A DNA stretch of 64,000 bases from FW021-bin31 sp964647485 (GCA_964647485.1 CAZYHV010000013.1:1-64000); one strand, 5' to 3'; shown: positions 42,388-50,670, counted from the stretch's first letter. The notes: generated by a model from the letters alone, not told the origin. Translations and numbers: made by a program.

Positions 42388-42945
42388 TTATTTCTGTTGT
42401 GGACTTGGGCTCTGTTGTTGTGAACTTGGGCTCTGCGCAGCCATCATCTTTTGGAAACGCTGTTGTAAATCATTATTAGACTGGATAGCAGAAGCTATTT
42501 CCTGGAATCTTTTGATTGTTAGCCCATTAGAAGTAACCACATTCTGAATTTCTTTCTGAAGTTTTGGTTGAAGTTCGTTTAAGTCTTTGGTTACTTTCTC
42601 AAAGGATTTCTTTTCATCCTTTTTCATATCTACATCTTGTCCCTGCATTTTGGCTTTCTGTATTTCATTAAAACGATCCAATTTCATCCCGTCTTTCTGA
42701 ATAACATCTACCATTTGCTTTTGAGCCTTCTGGTTTTGCTGTTGTACTTTCGGATAAACAGCTGCAAATTTCTGCAAATCATCATCAGAAACCTTCGCTG
42801 CTTGCTGTTGTCCTTGATTTAATTGTGGAGTTTGTTGTTGTTCTGGTTGTTGTTGGTCACTATTGTCCTGTGCATTAACCAATACGGTAGTAGCAGCCAG
42901 ACATAAAGTCAAAACCATTCCTGTTACTTTTTTCCATCTAGTCAT
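42388..42945 (-). CDS. DUF4168 exported Gln-rich protein
   Basis: 185-residue exported protein with signal peptide (RWKKVTGMVLTLCLAATTVLVNAQ), a Gln/Pro-rich linker, a helical DUF4168 repeat (VSDDDLQKFAAVYPKVQQQ, and a second turn FEKVTKDLNELQ) and a Ser/Pro/Gln-rich tail. The start at 42945 has a good Shine-Dalgarno (AGGAG) 6 nt upstream, rare among its neighbours; the ORF from 42978 lies across the promoter. Function unknown, possibly stress-related periplasmic protein. Confidence 0.8.
   Translation of the reverse strand: MTRWKKVTGMVLTLCLAATTVLVNAQDNSDQQQPEQQQTPQLNQGQQQAAKVSDDDLQKFAAVYPKVQQQNQKAQKQMVDVIQKDGMKLDRFNEIQKAKMQGQDVDMKKDEKKSFEKVTKDLNELQPKLQKEIQNVVTSNGLTIKRFQEIASAIQSNNDLQQRFQKMMAAQSPSSQQQSPSPQQK
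42395..42433 (-). repeat. 21-bp tandem repeat in DUF4168 tail
   Basis: Two near-identical 18 nt units (TGTTGTGRACTTGGGCTC, plus-strand reading) with a 21 nt period encode the SPSSQQQSPSPQQ tail. Confidence 0.5.
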
Positions 42946-42983
42946 AAAGTTCTCCTTTCTTTTAAGTTTTAAAATCATTTGAG

Positions 42984-42991
42984 CAAACTTA
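42984..42991 (-). promoter_or_regulatory. Promoter -7 element for DUF4168 gene
   Basis: The minus strand reads TAagTTTG, 38 nt before the start at 42945. Confidence 0.45.
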
Positions 42992-43105
42992 TACAGAAAC
43001 TATTCCAAAAAAAATATTCAAGCCAATTTTTAACAGGTTTTAACAAAACCAGTTACACTCCCATGTTTTGATAGTAAATCATTACGACCTTAAAAGTACA
43101 AATAA

Positions 43106-43134
43106 AAAAAGTTCACACCATGTGTGAACTTTTT
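43106..43134 (-). terminator. Terminator of tRNA-Pro
   Basis: Stem GTTCACA / TGTGAAC with a 5 nt loop, extended by A/T pairs, with a T tract on the minus strand; it begins 7 nt after the 3' end of the tRNA. Confidence 0.7.
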
Positions 43135-43140
43135 ATTTCG

Positions 43141-43214
43141 TCGGGAAGACAGGATTCGAACCTGCGACCACCTGGTCCCAAACCAGGTGCGCTACCGGAC
43201 TGCGCTACTTCCCG
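43141..43214 (-). tRNA. tRNA-Pro (anticodon UGG)
   Basis: Folds as a 74 nt cloverleaf on the minus strand. Acceptor CGGGAAG pairs with CTTCCCG; anticodon stem CCTGG/CCAGG holds loop TTTGGGA with anticodon TGG; T arm contains GGTTCGAATCC. Discriminator base A. The CCA end is not encoded. Confidence 0.95.
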
Positions 43215-43262
43215 AGCAACTACGCTAAAAATTCGTTGACTAATAAAAGAGCAAAACAACGA

Positions 43263-43521
43263 TTAATATCTCAAATCAACTTCTAATATACGCTTCTTCA
43301 AAACAGCTTTTCCTGAACCTGTTTTAAAATACTTTTCTAAAGAACGTGCTTTTGCCTCATTTTTTACAGCTATATATGTTTCCAATTCCAAGGGGGCATA
43401 AGGTTTGGTAGATTGATTTTCTCCAGCATTATGTTCTGAAAGTCGTTTTTCCAAGTTATTCATCAAACCTATAATAAGTAAAAGATTTGTTCTTACTTTT
43501 CAAAATATAAACATACCACAT
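43263..43521 (-). pseudogene. GIY-YIG nuclease-like gene with single-base frameshift
   Basis: The open frame 43263-43466 holds only the C-terminal two thirds of a small GIY-YIG protein (NNLEKRLSEHNAG, KYFKTGSGKAVLKKRI). Upstream, another frame starting at 43521 reads MWYVYILKSKNKSFT, the expected N terminus with the first strand. Removing one T near 43471-43476 joins them to give ...SFTYIGLMNNLEKRLSEH, which restores the YIG half of the motif. The full protein would be about 85 residues, the usual size of this family of putative DNA nucleases. Either a true frameshift or a sequencing error. Confidence 0.75.
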
Positions 43522-43733
43522 ACTGTATATCTTTTCAACCCTTTAACTCTTCCCTATTCTCTTCCCTATCATCTATAATAAATGGATAATTCCACCTATA
43601 AACGAAAGCAAATTTGCATGAGCAAAACACAAAGGAGCTGCCTAACAAAATCTTACGCCAGAAAATCTACCTGCCAACCAAAATTTTAATTCTTAGCCTT
43701 TGACCTGCCAACCGAAGCTTTAGCGTAGGTTGG
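43522..43733. other. Spacer with repeated TGCCAACC motif
   Basis: No gene seen. ACCTGCCAACC occurs at 43669-43679 and again at 43703-43713. Confidence 0.4.
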
Positions 43734-43734
43734 C
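43707..43734. repeat. Palindrome abutting tRNA-Ser 3' end
   Basis: Arms GCCAACC (43707-43713) and GGTTGGC (43728-43734) flank 14 nt. The right arm shares its last base with the tRNA-Ser discriminator. It may be a processing or termination hairpin or a dispersed repeat. Confidence 0.5.
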
Positions 43735-43820
43735 GGTGAGAGAGGGATTCGAACCCTCGATACAGTTGCCCGTATAACACCTTAGCAGGGTGCCGCTTTC
43801 GACCACTCAGCCACCTCACC
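43734..43820 (-). tRNA. tRNA-Ser (anticodon GCU)
   Basis: 87 nt class II tRNA on the minus strand with the long variable arm typical of serine tRNAs. Acceptor GGTGAGG pairs with the TCTCACC end; anticodon loop CTGCTAA gives anticodon GCT; T arm GGTTCGAATCC. Discriminator G, as expected for Ser. Confidence 0.95.
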
Positions 43821-43898
43821 AATTATATTGTTTAAGAACTTTCTGTGCTGTATATACAGCGAGCGGCAAAGCTAACTCATTTTTTTAAAACCAAAAAG

Positions 43899-45341
43899 CT
43901 AAATACTAGCTATTTGTAATTGTTGTTGCAAATTAAGTACCCCGTCTTTGAATTTGTCATCAGTATCCATCAAATTACGAACGGTCTGGCAAGAATGAAT
44001 TACTGTAGTGTGGTCTCTTCCTCCAAAATGGTTACCAATCGTTTTTAATGAATTTTTGGTAAACATTTTCGCTAAATACATACTGACCTGTCTCGCCTGG
44101 ACAATTTCACGCTTTCTGGTTTTTGCCAACAGTTTTTCAGAGGAAACATTATAATATTCAGATACCAATTGTTGAATAACTCCGATGGTCAATTCTTTTG
44201 AAGAATGCTCGATAAAGGACTGTAACACCTTCTTTGCTAACTCAATATCAATTTCTTTCCTGTTTAAAGAAGATTGTGCCAACAAAGAGATTAGCGCTCC
44301 TTCTAATTCACGGACATTGGTTTTGATGTTGTAAGCTACAAATTTCAAAACATCTTCTGTAATATCCATCCCATCTGCCTTTTGTTTCAGATCAAGAATC
44401 TCCATTCGTGTCTCATAATCAGGAAGCTGGAGATCAGCACTTAATCCCCATCTAAAACGACTTAATAATCGCTGTTGTACCCCTTCCAATTCTTTAGGTG
44501 ATTTATCTGAGGTAAGGATAAGTTGTTTTCCTGATTGATGCAAATGGTTAAATATTGTGAAAAAGGCCTCCTGGGTTTTGGCAGCTTTCGCAAAAAACTG
44601 AATATCATCAATAATAAGAACATCAATCAATTGATAAAAATGAATAAAGTCATTAATCTCATGTTTTCTTGCACTATCAATAAATTGATTAATAAATTTT
44701 TCCGTACTTACATAAAGCACCGATTTATTGGGAAAATGCTTTTTGGTTTCATTGCCAATTGCTTGGGCTAGATGAGTCTTTCCAAGACCGACTCCTCCAT
44801 AAATCACTAAAGGATTAAAAGAAGTTGCTCCCGGTTTGGTCGCTACCGTCTTACCGGCTCTTCTTGCGACCCGATTACATTCTCCTTCAATAAAGGTATC
44901 AAAAATATAATTTGGATTTAATTGAGAATCTATCTGAACTCGTTTTAATCCGGGAATAACAAAGGGGTTTTTTACCGAAGGGGTATTGCTACCTACCGGC
45001 AAGGGCAAATCCATTTGATTCTCGGCTCTTGGCCGGTGATATCCTGTAGGCATATTGACTGTTACCGGTTTAGATTGATTAGAATTGCTGTCCATTACAA
45101 TCCGATATTCCAAGTGAGCACCCTTTCCCAATTCTCTCTTTAAAGCTTTTCCGATTAAGCCAACGTAATGTTCTTCCAAATATTCATAAAAAAATTGGCT
45201 GGGAACCTGAATAGTCAGAACATTCTCTTTCAATTTAACCGGCTTTATAGGCTCAAACCACGTCTTGAAAGGCTGCCAATCAATAATATCCTTAATGATG
45301 GTTAGACACCTTTCCCAAACCTGTACATAATTCTCGGTCAT
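43899..45341 (-). CDS. dnaA: Chromosomal replication initiator DnaA
   Basis: DnaA opens the replication origin. 480 residues: domain I (about 1-85), linker (about 90-135), AAA+ domain III with Walker A GGVGLGKTHLAQAIGN (about 180-195) and Walker B VLIIDDIQFF, and DNA-binding domain IV with the signature GGRDHTTVIHSC near residue 450. Domain I carries the DnaB/HobA-type surface. Full length. It is divergent from the DUF3127 gene over a 456 bp AT-rich spacer. Confidence 0.97.
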   Translation of the reverse strand: MTENYVQVWERCLTIIKDIIDWQPFKTWFEPIKPVKLKENVLTIQVPSQFFYEYLEEHYVGLIGKALKRELGKGAHLEYRIVMDSNSNQSKPVTVNMPTGYHRPRAENQMDLPLPVGSNTPSVKNPFVIPGLKRVQIDSQLNPNYIFDTFIEGECNRVARRAGKTVATKPGATSFNPLVIYGGVGLGKTHLAQAIGNETKKHFPNKSVLYVSTEKFINQFIDSARKHEINDFIHFYQLIDVLIIDDIQFFAKAAKTQEAFFTIFNHLHQSGKQLILTSDKSPKELEGVQQRLLSRFRWGLSADLQLPDYETRMEILDLKQKADGMDITEDVLKFVAYNIKTNVRELEGALISLLAQSSLNRKEIDIELAKKVLQSFIEHSSKELTIGVIQQLVSEYYNVSSEKLLAKTRKREIVQARQVSMYLAKMFTKNSLKTIGNHFGGRDHTTVIHSCQTVRNLMDTDDKFKDGVLNLQQQLQIASI

Positions 45342-45428
45342 TTATTGCGCGGTTTAAAATCTTACTTTTATTTCTATTCAAAATATAGAATAGAAAGCAA
45401 ATAAATTCAATAATTTTTTTCCTGATAA

Positions 45429-45445
45429 TTGTGAATATTTCACAA
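45429..45445. promoter_or_regulatory. Palindrome upstream of dnaA
   Basis: TTGTGAA-TAT-TTCACAA, a perfect 7-bp-arm palindrome 88 nt upstream of the dnaA start. It is a candidate operator or a pair of degenerate DnaA boxes. Confidence 0.45.
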
Positions 45446-45776
45446 CCAATTAAGAGCGAAAGTCTGAATAATTTTCCAGAAAAAAAAATAAAAAAAATCA
45501 TTTTTTTTTCTGCGAAAAATCCCTTATTTTTAATGTGTTTTTTAAAACAAAACCTCCAAAACGCTTATTATATAAAGATTACAGCCATTTTACCTGTTCC
45601 TCATAGAAAATAAAACAATTTATTTATATATGTGATAATTAAATAATATCCCTTTATTTTGACTTCCTAACATTATGCCATTTCAGATTTAAAATAAGAC
45701 GACTTTTGTATTGAATTGGCTCACAATACTTTCAATTTATTTTCAAATAAAACTTTATATTTAGGAGTGCAATTTA

Positions 45777-45784
45777 TACCTTTG
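45777..45784 (+). promoter_or_regulatory. Promoter -7 element for DUF3127 gene
   Basis: Reads TAccTTTG, 13 nt before the ATG at 45798 and 31 nt before the alternative ATG at 45816. Confidence 0.5.
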
Positions 45785-45797
45785 AAACCGAATTCAA

Positions 45798-46235
45798 ATG
45801 AAAAAAAATTTAGAAATGGCTTTAGAGATAACAGGAAAAGTACACGAAGTATTAGAAACTCAAAAAGGAGAAGGTAAAAATGGTCCATGGCAAAAAGGTG
45901 CTTTTGTTTTAGAAACAGGAGACCAATTTCCAAAAAACGTTCATTGTATCGCTTGGGGTGACATGATTAATCAAGTCGAAGCCCTTCATAAAGGGGACGA
46001 AGTAAAAGCCAGTATAGACATTCAAAGTAGAGAATACAATGGAAGATGGTACACAGACGTAAAAGTATGGCGATTGGAAAAGCTCACTACAGAGCCGGTT
46101 ACTCCACCAAAAGAAAAGAATGGAGGATCTTCTTCAAAAGAAGATGTTCCCCCTGCTCCGAAACCACCACAAGAAAACACCTCCTCTAATTCTAATACTC
46201 AAGGGGGAAATGATGAAGATGACCTACCTTTCTAG
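45798..46235 (+). CDS. DUF3127 OB-fold protein with SSB-like acidic tail
   Basis: 145-residue DUF3127 protein. Residues about 7-95 form a predicted OB-like barrel (ALEITGKVHEVLETQ, PWQKGAFVLETGDQFPK, IDIQSREYNGRWYTDVKVW). A Pro/Ser/Asn-rich linker follows and the protein ends NDEDDLPF, nearly the DDDIPF tip by which SSB recruits replication and repair proteins. It is therefore a plausible single-stranded nucleic-acid binding protein; DUF3127 members are annotated as unknown. An internal ATG at 45816 would match the usual family start better. It has its own promoter and terminator. Confidence 0.8.
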   Translation: MKKNLEMALEITGKVHEVLETQKGEGKNGPWQKGAFVLETGDQFPKNVHCIAWGDMINQVEALHKGDEVKASIDIQSREYNGRWYTDVKVWRLEKLTTEPVTPPKEKNGGSSSKEDVPPAPKPPQENTSSNSNTQGGNDEDDLPF

Positions 46236-46259
46236 GCCCCTCTTTTTTAAGTATTAAAG

Positions 46260-46300
46260 AAAGCCTTTTAAAAATCTTTTTGATTTTTAAAAGGCTTTTT
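46260..46300 (+). terminator. Terminator of DUF3127 gene
   Basis: 17-bp perfect stem AAAGCCTTTTAAAAATC / GATTTTTAAAAGGCTTT with a 5 nt loop, then T residues. Its position excludes the ABC ATPase start at 46280. Confidence 0.8.
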
Positions 46301-46336
46301 CTATTTTTAGATCTTTCAACTCTAAAATTTTGCTTG

Positions 46337-47263
46337 ATGGAAACCATGCCTGATTTATTATCTATACAAAATTTAAAAAAGTATTATGATGGTCACAAAG
46401 CAGTGGACGACATCAGTTTCCAATTACATTCAGGCAGTATTTTTGGGCTTTTAGGTCCTAATGGTGCCGGAAAAACGACACTGATTAGAATGATTACCGG
46501 AATCATCTATCCTGATAGCGGAGAGATTCAATTGCAGGGAAGAGCTTTTAACGGGCTTAAAGACAATCACTATATTGGATATATGCCAGAGGAAAGAGGA
46601 TTGTACAAAAAAATGAAGGTAGGAGACCACCTGCTTTACCTTGCCCGCCTGAAAGATTTAAGTAAATCTGAAGCCAGAAAAAAAATTCATTTCTGGTTAC
46701 AAAAATTCAACCTTTCAGAATGGTGGGACAAAAAAATAGGCGATCTCAGTAAAGGAATGCAACAAAAAGTTCAATTTATAGCTACTATTCTTCATGAACC
46801 TAAATTACTCATTTTGGATGAGCCTTTTTCCGGTCTCGATCCGATCAATACCGATACCATTAAACAAGAAATCTACAAATTATGTCAAAAAGGGACAACG
46901 GTTATTTTTTCTACTCATCGCATGGAACAAGTAGAGGAGATTTGTGAACATATTGTCTTGGTGAACAATGGAAAAAAGTTGATTGACGGAAGCGTTTCTG
47001 CTATTAAAGATGAATTCAAGAAAAACGAGTTTAATATTCATTTGGGAGAATCAATTAAAGAAGAAGATATTTCTTCGCCTTTATTTGAGATCATAATGGT
47101 TAAAGAGAACAAGGTGACATTGAGACTTAGAGAAGATGCAGGAAACAATGATATTTTATCTTATTTTATTCAAAAAGGATATCATGTTCATGCTTTTAAT
47201 GAGATGCTGCCTTCTATCAATGATGTTTTTATTGAAATCGTACAAAACAGAAAACGGTCATGA
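46337..47263 (+). CDS. ABC transporter ATPase, NatA type
   Basis: ABC ATPase of about 308 residues with Walker A LGPNGAGKTTLIR, Q-loop, signature LSKGMQQK, Walker B LLILDEPFSGLDP and H-loop STHRMEQ, followed by a DUF4162 C-terminal domain (about 215-308). This layout is typical of NatA/CcmA-like subunits of Na+ or drug exporters. The start at 46337 avoids the terminator; 46346 is also possible. It overlaps the permease gene by 4 nt (ATGA). Confidence 0.9.
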   Translation: METMPDLLSIQNLKKYYDGHKAVDDISFQLHSGSIFGLLGPNGAGKTTLIRMITGIIYPDSGEIQLQGRAFNGLKDNHYIGYMPEERGLYKKMKVGDHLLYLARLKDLSKSEARKKIHFWLQKFNLSEWWDKKIGDLSKGMQQKVQFIATILHEPKLLILDEPFSGLDPINTDTIKQEIYKLCQKGTTVIFSTHRMEQVEEICEHIVLVNNGKKLIDGSVSAIKDEFKKNEFNIHLGESIKEEDISSPLFEIIMVKENKVTLRLREDAGNNDILSYFIQKGYHVHAFNEMLPSINDVFIEIVQNRKRS

Positions 47264-48567
47264 ATAAAAATTGGTTAATCATCCAAAGAGAATATATATC
47301 CAGAGTAAAAAAGAAATCTTTCATTTTACTTACCCTATTAATTCCTTTGATTATTGTTGTATTTATCGCTTTAGAAATATTTATTTTTTCAGGAGGCTCT
47401 AAGGAACATAAACAAATCGCTGTATTAGACGAAAGTGGATTATTTGAACAGCACTTCAGTAGCAAAGAGGACATGAAATTTATTTTTCTGGAAGGAGAGA
47501 CTTTAGCCTCTGCAAAAAATGTATATAAAAAAGCAGGATATAGTGGATTACTTTATATTCCAAAGATCGATCTTCAATCTCCCAAAGGCTTTACTTATTA
47601 TTCTGATCAACAATTGGGACTCAACAGCTATTTATATATTACTGATCAACTTAAAAATATTATCAAAAACCGAAGAATGGTTCTTGCCGGGATTGATCGT
47701 AAAGCGTTGGATCGGATGACGCCGAGCATCAATTTATCACAACAAACCTCTTCTTTCCAATCTTCTACTCAAACCAAATACCTTACATACGCCTCCTCTG
47801 CCATTGGCTATATCTCGGGCTTTTTAATTTATTTTGCCCTCATCCTCTTCGGAACGCAAGTGTTACGTGGGGTAGCAGAAGAAAAGACCAATCGCATATC
47901 AGAAATTATGGTATCCTCGGTTAAACCTTCCCAATTAATGACCGGAAAGATTATCGGCATTGGGGCAGTAGGACTCACACAATTTATTATCTGGATCATC
48001 TTAGGGGGGCTGGGTTTCTTTATTTTTAGTTCCTTCATTGCAACCCCCTCTAATATGCAGAATATGCAACAAATGGGCGCCATGAATAGCGCAGAATCCA
48101 TTCGGATGTTGAGCCAAGTCAAAGATTTATTCCATCTCTTGCCGATTGCCGAAATCATCTTCTGTTTCTTATTCTATTTTTTTGGAGGCTATCTTTTCTA
48201 TGCAGCTCTTTTTGCCGCAGTAGGCTCCGCCGTAGATCAGGAAATGACGGAATCCCAATCACTGACATTGCCCATTACGATGCCCATCATCATTTCTTTC
48301 TTTATCATGTTTGGTGCAATCCAAGCTCCTAACAGTACCCTATCCGTATTTTGCAGTATTTTTCCTCTCTCCTCTCCTATCGTCATGATGGCTCGTATTC
48401 CTTATGGTGTACCCGCCTGGCAGCTCATTCTTTCGATTGTCTTGTTAATCGCAGGTCTCATATTCACAATTAGAATAGCTGCAAAAATATATCGAACGGG
48501 AATTTTATTATATGGAAAGAAGGTCACACTAAAAGAAATTATAAAATGGACTTTACGAAAGTCTTAG
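47260..48567 (+). CDS. ABC transporter permease, NatB type
   Basis: 435-residue permease of the ABC-2 type. One N-terminal helix (about 20-42), a large extracytoplasmic domain (about 43-170) and five further helices (about 180-420) match the NatB/YhaP layout (ISRVKKKSFILLTLLIPL, GVAEEKTNRISEIMVSSVKPSQLMTGKIIG). It pairs with the ATPase just upstream as a sodium- or peptide-type exporter; substrate unknown. Confidence 0.88.
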   Translation: MNKNWLIIQREYISRVKKKSFILLTLLIPLIIVVFIALEIFIFSGGSKEHKQIAVLDESGLFEQHFSSKEDMKFIFLEGETLASAKNVYKKAGYSGLLYIPKIDLQSPKGFTYYSDQQLGLNSYLYITDQLKNIIKNRRMVLAGIDRKALDRMTPSINLSQQTSSFQSSTQTKYLTYASSAIGYISGFLIYFALILFGTQVLRGVAEEKTNRISEIMVSSVKPSQLMTGKIIGIGAVGLTQFIIWIILGGLGFFIFSSFIATPSNMQNMQQMGAMNSAESIRMLSQVKDLFHLLPIAEIIFCFLFYFFGGYLFYAALFAAVGSAVDQEMTESQSLTLPITMPIIISFFIMFGAIQAPNSTLSVFCSIFPLSSPIVMMARIPYGVPAWQLILSIVLLIAGLIFTIRIAAKIYRTGILLYGKKVTLKEIIKWTLRKS

Positions 48568-48583
48568 TTTTATACAAATAAAA

Positions 48584-48605
48584 AGACCTCCCAAAAAGGA
48601 GGTCT
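48584..48605. terminator. Bidirectional terminator, natB / rpsT
   Basis: Stem AGACCTCC / GGAGGTCT with a 6 nt loop, A-rich on the left, so the minus-strand read ends in TTTTT after the stem. It serves the convergent ABC permease and rpsT genes. Confidence 0.75.
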
Positions 48606-48648
48606 ATAATTTATTACCCAGTAATAATTTTTATCTTTTTTTTATTTG

Positions 48649-48906
48649 CTATTTCGCCAGTGTATTCACGTGCTTCGTCAATTTACTTTTTAAATTAGCT
48701 GCTTTATTCCGGTGAATAATACCACGTTTTTGTAATTTGTCAATCATAGAAATTGTCCGAGGTAATTTATCAGACGCTTCTTTATGATCTTCTATTTTCT
48801 TCAAATCACGAATAGCATTACGTGTTGTTTTACCGTAATAACGATTCTGCTCATTTCTTTTAATTGCCTGACGAGCATGTTTTTTTGTTGCTGAATGATT
48901 AGCCAT
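48649..48906 (-). CDS. rpsT: 30S ribosomal protein S20
   Basis: S20, 85 residues, binds 16S rRNA early in 30S assembly. It has the canonical start MANHSATKKHARQAIKRNEQNR, many basic residues, and the family end NKAANLKSKLTKHVN. Complete. Its own promoter and terminator surround it. Confidence 0.97.
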   Translation of the reverse strand: MANHSATKKHARQAIKRNEQNRYYGKTTRNAIRDLKKIEDHKEASDKLPRTISMIDKLQKRGIIHRNKAANLKSKLTKHVNTLAK

Positions 48907-48928
48907 AACGATTTCTAAATTTGGGCAG

Positions 48929-48960
48929 CAAAGGTACTATCTTTTATTAAATGTTACAAA
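48929..48960 (-). promoter_or_regulatory. Promoter of rpsT (-33 and -7)
   Basis: The minus strand reads TTTG, 20 nt, TAccTTTG: the best two-part match to the Bacteroidota housekeeping promoter in the window, 22 nt before the rpsT start. Confidence 0.65.
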
Positions 48961-48972
48961 TATTTTCCATTT

Positions 48973-49614
48973 TTATGGAACATTCATGTATTTATGTGTT
49001 TGTAGAGAGATACTCCATTCCGGATGTTCTTTTACATAATCAATCAGAAGCGGCATAATTTGTTCTGCTTTACTCCATTCCGGTTGAAGATATAAACTAC
49101 AATCCGGAGATACTTTAGCTGCATATTTCTCAGCCCAGTCGAAGTCACTCTTATGAAAGATAACCACTTTTAATTCATCTGCCACATCACAAACTTCTTG
49201 CAGAGGAGCTTTAAATTTTTTAGGAGACAAACAAACCCAGTCAATATCTCCACTCAGGGGATATGCCCCGGAGGTTTCAATATGGGTTCTAAATCCTCTG
49301 GCTTGTAGCTTTGAGCACAAGTAAGTTAAGTTATACATTCCGGGTTCTCCTCCTGTAATCACGACAATTTTTGAAGGATATTGTGCAGCTTCTCCCACGA
49401 TAACATCTACAGAAACGAGAGGATAAGAGGATTCCTCCCAACTTTCCTTCACATCACACCAGACACAGCCTACATCACAACCGGCTAACCGAATAAAATA
49501 AGAAGCCTGACCGGTATATGCGCCTTCACCCTGAATGGTATAGAAAGCCTCCATAAGAGGTAACTTCCTCCCTTTTTCTACTGCTTGAACGTCCTCCTCT
49601 GTTCTCATAAACAC
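48973..49614 (-). CDS. queE: 7-carboxy-7-deazaguanine synthase
   Basis: QueE is a radical-SAM enzyme making CDG for queuosine or archaeosine-type tRNA bases. 213 residues. Near the N terminus: FYTIQGEGAYTGQASYFIR and the cluster motif CDVGCVWCD (C-x3-C-x2-C), then ITGGEPGMYN and ETSGAYPL. No other queuosine genes are adjacent. An alternative ATG at 49608 changes the start by two residues. It is followed on the strand by rpsT with its own promoter. Confidence 0.92.
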   Translation of the reverse strand: MFMRTEEDVQAVEKGRKLPLMEAFYTIQGEGAYTGQASYFIRLAGCDVGCVWCDVKESWEESSYPLVSVDVIVGEAAQYPSKIVVITGGEPGMYNLTYLCSKLQARGFRTHIETSGAYPLSGDIDWVCLSPKKFKAPLQEVCDVADELKVVIFHKSDFDWAEKYAAKVSPDCSLYLQPEWSKAEQIMPLLIDYVKEHPEWSISLQTHKYMNVP

Positions 49615-49631
49615 AAAAAAACTTTTTCCTT

Positions 49632-50519
49632 TTAGTTCATTCCCGCTTTGGACTCTTTCGCCGCATTAAAGGTATTCTTTAACAAGGCGGCTCTCGTCAT
49701 TGGTCCCACGCCTCCCGGAACAGGGGTAATAAAACTACATTTAGGAGCGACCTCATCGAATTTCACATCGCCGGTCAATCGATATCCTCTCTTTCGAGTA
49801 TCATCAGGAACTCTTGTAATCCCTACATCTATGACTACTGCTCCTTCTTTCACCATTTCTTTAGTCACAAACTCCGGTTTACCCAAAGCAGCGACAATAA
49901 TATCTGCTTCAGCACAAATCTGTTTAAGGTCTTTCGTTCGGGAATGACACAAAGTAACGGTACAATTTCCATAAGCTGTATTTCTGCTCAAAAGAATACT
50001 CATGGGGGTCCCAACAATAGCACTACGTCCAAGAACAACGGCTCGTTTTCCGGAAGTTTGGACATCATAATGTTCTAACATCAGCATGATTCCAAAAGGC
50101 GTAGCAGGAATAAAAGTCGGCATCCCATTCACTAATTTACCCATACTGCTGGGATGAAAACCATCCACATCTTTGGCAGGATCTATGGTATTAATTATCG
50201 TGTCATTAGAAATATGATCCGGTAAAGGTAACTGTACTAAAATACCATCAATATCGGCATTTTCATTTAATTGGGTAATCTGATCTAACAGATGCTTCTC
50301 TGATATTTCATTATCAAAACGAAGAAGGGTAGAATCAAATCCTATTTCTTCACAATCTTTTACTTTTGAAGCAACATAAGTTTCACTAGCCCCGTCATTC
50401 CCAACTAAGATAGCTGCTAAATGAGGTCTCTTCCTTCCTTCTCCGAGTCTCTGATCTACGGCTTCTTTAAGTTGTTGTTTTACCGCTTTGGCTACTAATT
50501 TACCATCTAATTTTTCCAT
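49632..50519 (-). CDS. folD: Methylenetetrahydrofolate dehydrogenase/cyclohydrolase
   Basis: FolD interconverts methylene- and formyl-tetrahydrofolate. 295 residues, with the catalytic YVASKVKDC (Tyr, Lys), ILVQLPLPDHI, VLGRSAIVGTPM and PVPGGVGPMTRA. Complete. It lies upstream of queE by 17 nt. Its -7 element ends 4 nt before the start codon. Confidence 0.95.
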   Translation of the reverse strand: MEKLDGKLVAKAVKQQLKEAVDQRLGEGRKRPHLAAILVGNDGASETYVASKVKDCEEIGFDSTLLRFDNEISEKHLLDQITQLNENADIDGILVQLPLPDHISNDTIINTIDPAKDVDGFHPSSMGKLVNGMPTFIPATPFGIMLMLEHYDVQTSGKRAVVLGRSAIVGTPMSILLSRNTAYGNCTVTLCHSRTKDLKQICAEADIIVAALGKPEFVTKEMVKEGAVVIDVGITRVPDDTRKRGYRLTGDVKFDEVAPKCSFITPVPGGVGPMTRAALLKNTFNAAKESKAGMN

Positions 50520-50523
50520 AATG

Positions 50524-50531
50524 CAAAGATA
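50524..50531 (-). promoter_or_regulatory. Promoter -7 element for folD
   Basis: The minus strand reads TAtcTTTG with 4 nt to the ATG at 50519; a leaderless mRNA is predicted. Confidence 0.45.
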
Positions 50532-50670
50532 CTAAAGTTTTAAGGTAAAATGACAGCTCACCAACGCAGTTTGTGCCAAAATTAGTACTTTGCACTCCGA
50601 ACTTTAGAGATTATCTGAGATGAAACATCCATAAAAAGGATAATCACACTGCGAGTTAAAAATAAAATAC

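Larger units (their letters stand above)
45342..45797. other. AT-rich dnaA/DUF3127 intergenic region
   Basis: 456 bp without a credible gene, with A and T tracts (around 45480-45510) and a 17 bp palindrome TTGTGAATATTTCACAA at 45429-45445. Each half (TGTGAATAT, TATTTCACA) is two mismatches from the DnaA box TGTGGATAA/TTATCCACA. It may hold dnaA autoregulation or part of an origin, but perfect DnaA boxes are absent, so this stays a suggestion. Confidence 0.45.

Noticed and set aside
45431..45613. 60-codon open frame in the dnaA spacer
   Set aside because: It is made of Lys/Phe/Ile-rich AT-tract codons, with no start signal or family resemblance.
48655..48675. parS-like TTCACGTG sequence
   Set aside because: Only the central 8 bp match the parS palindrome, the flanks do not, and it lies inside rpsT.
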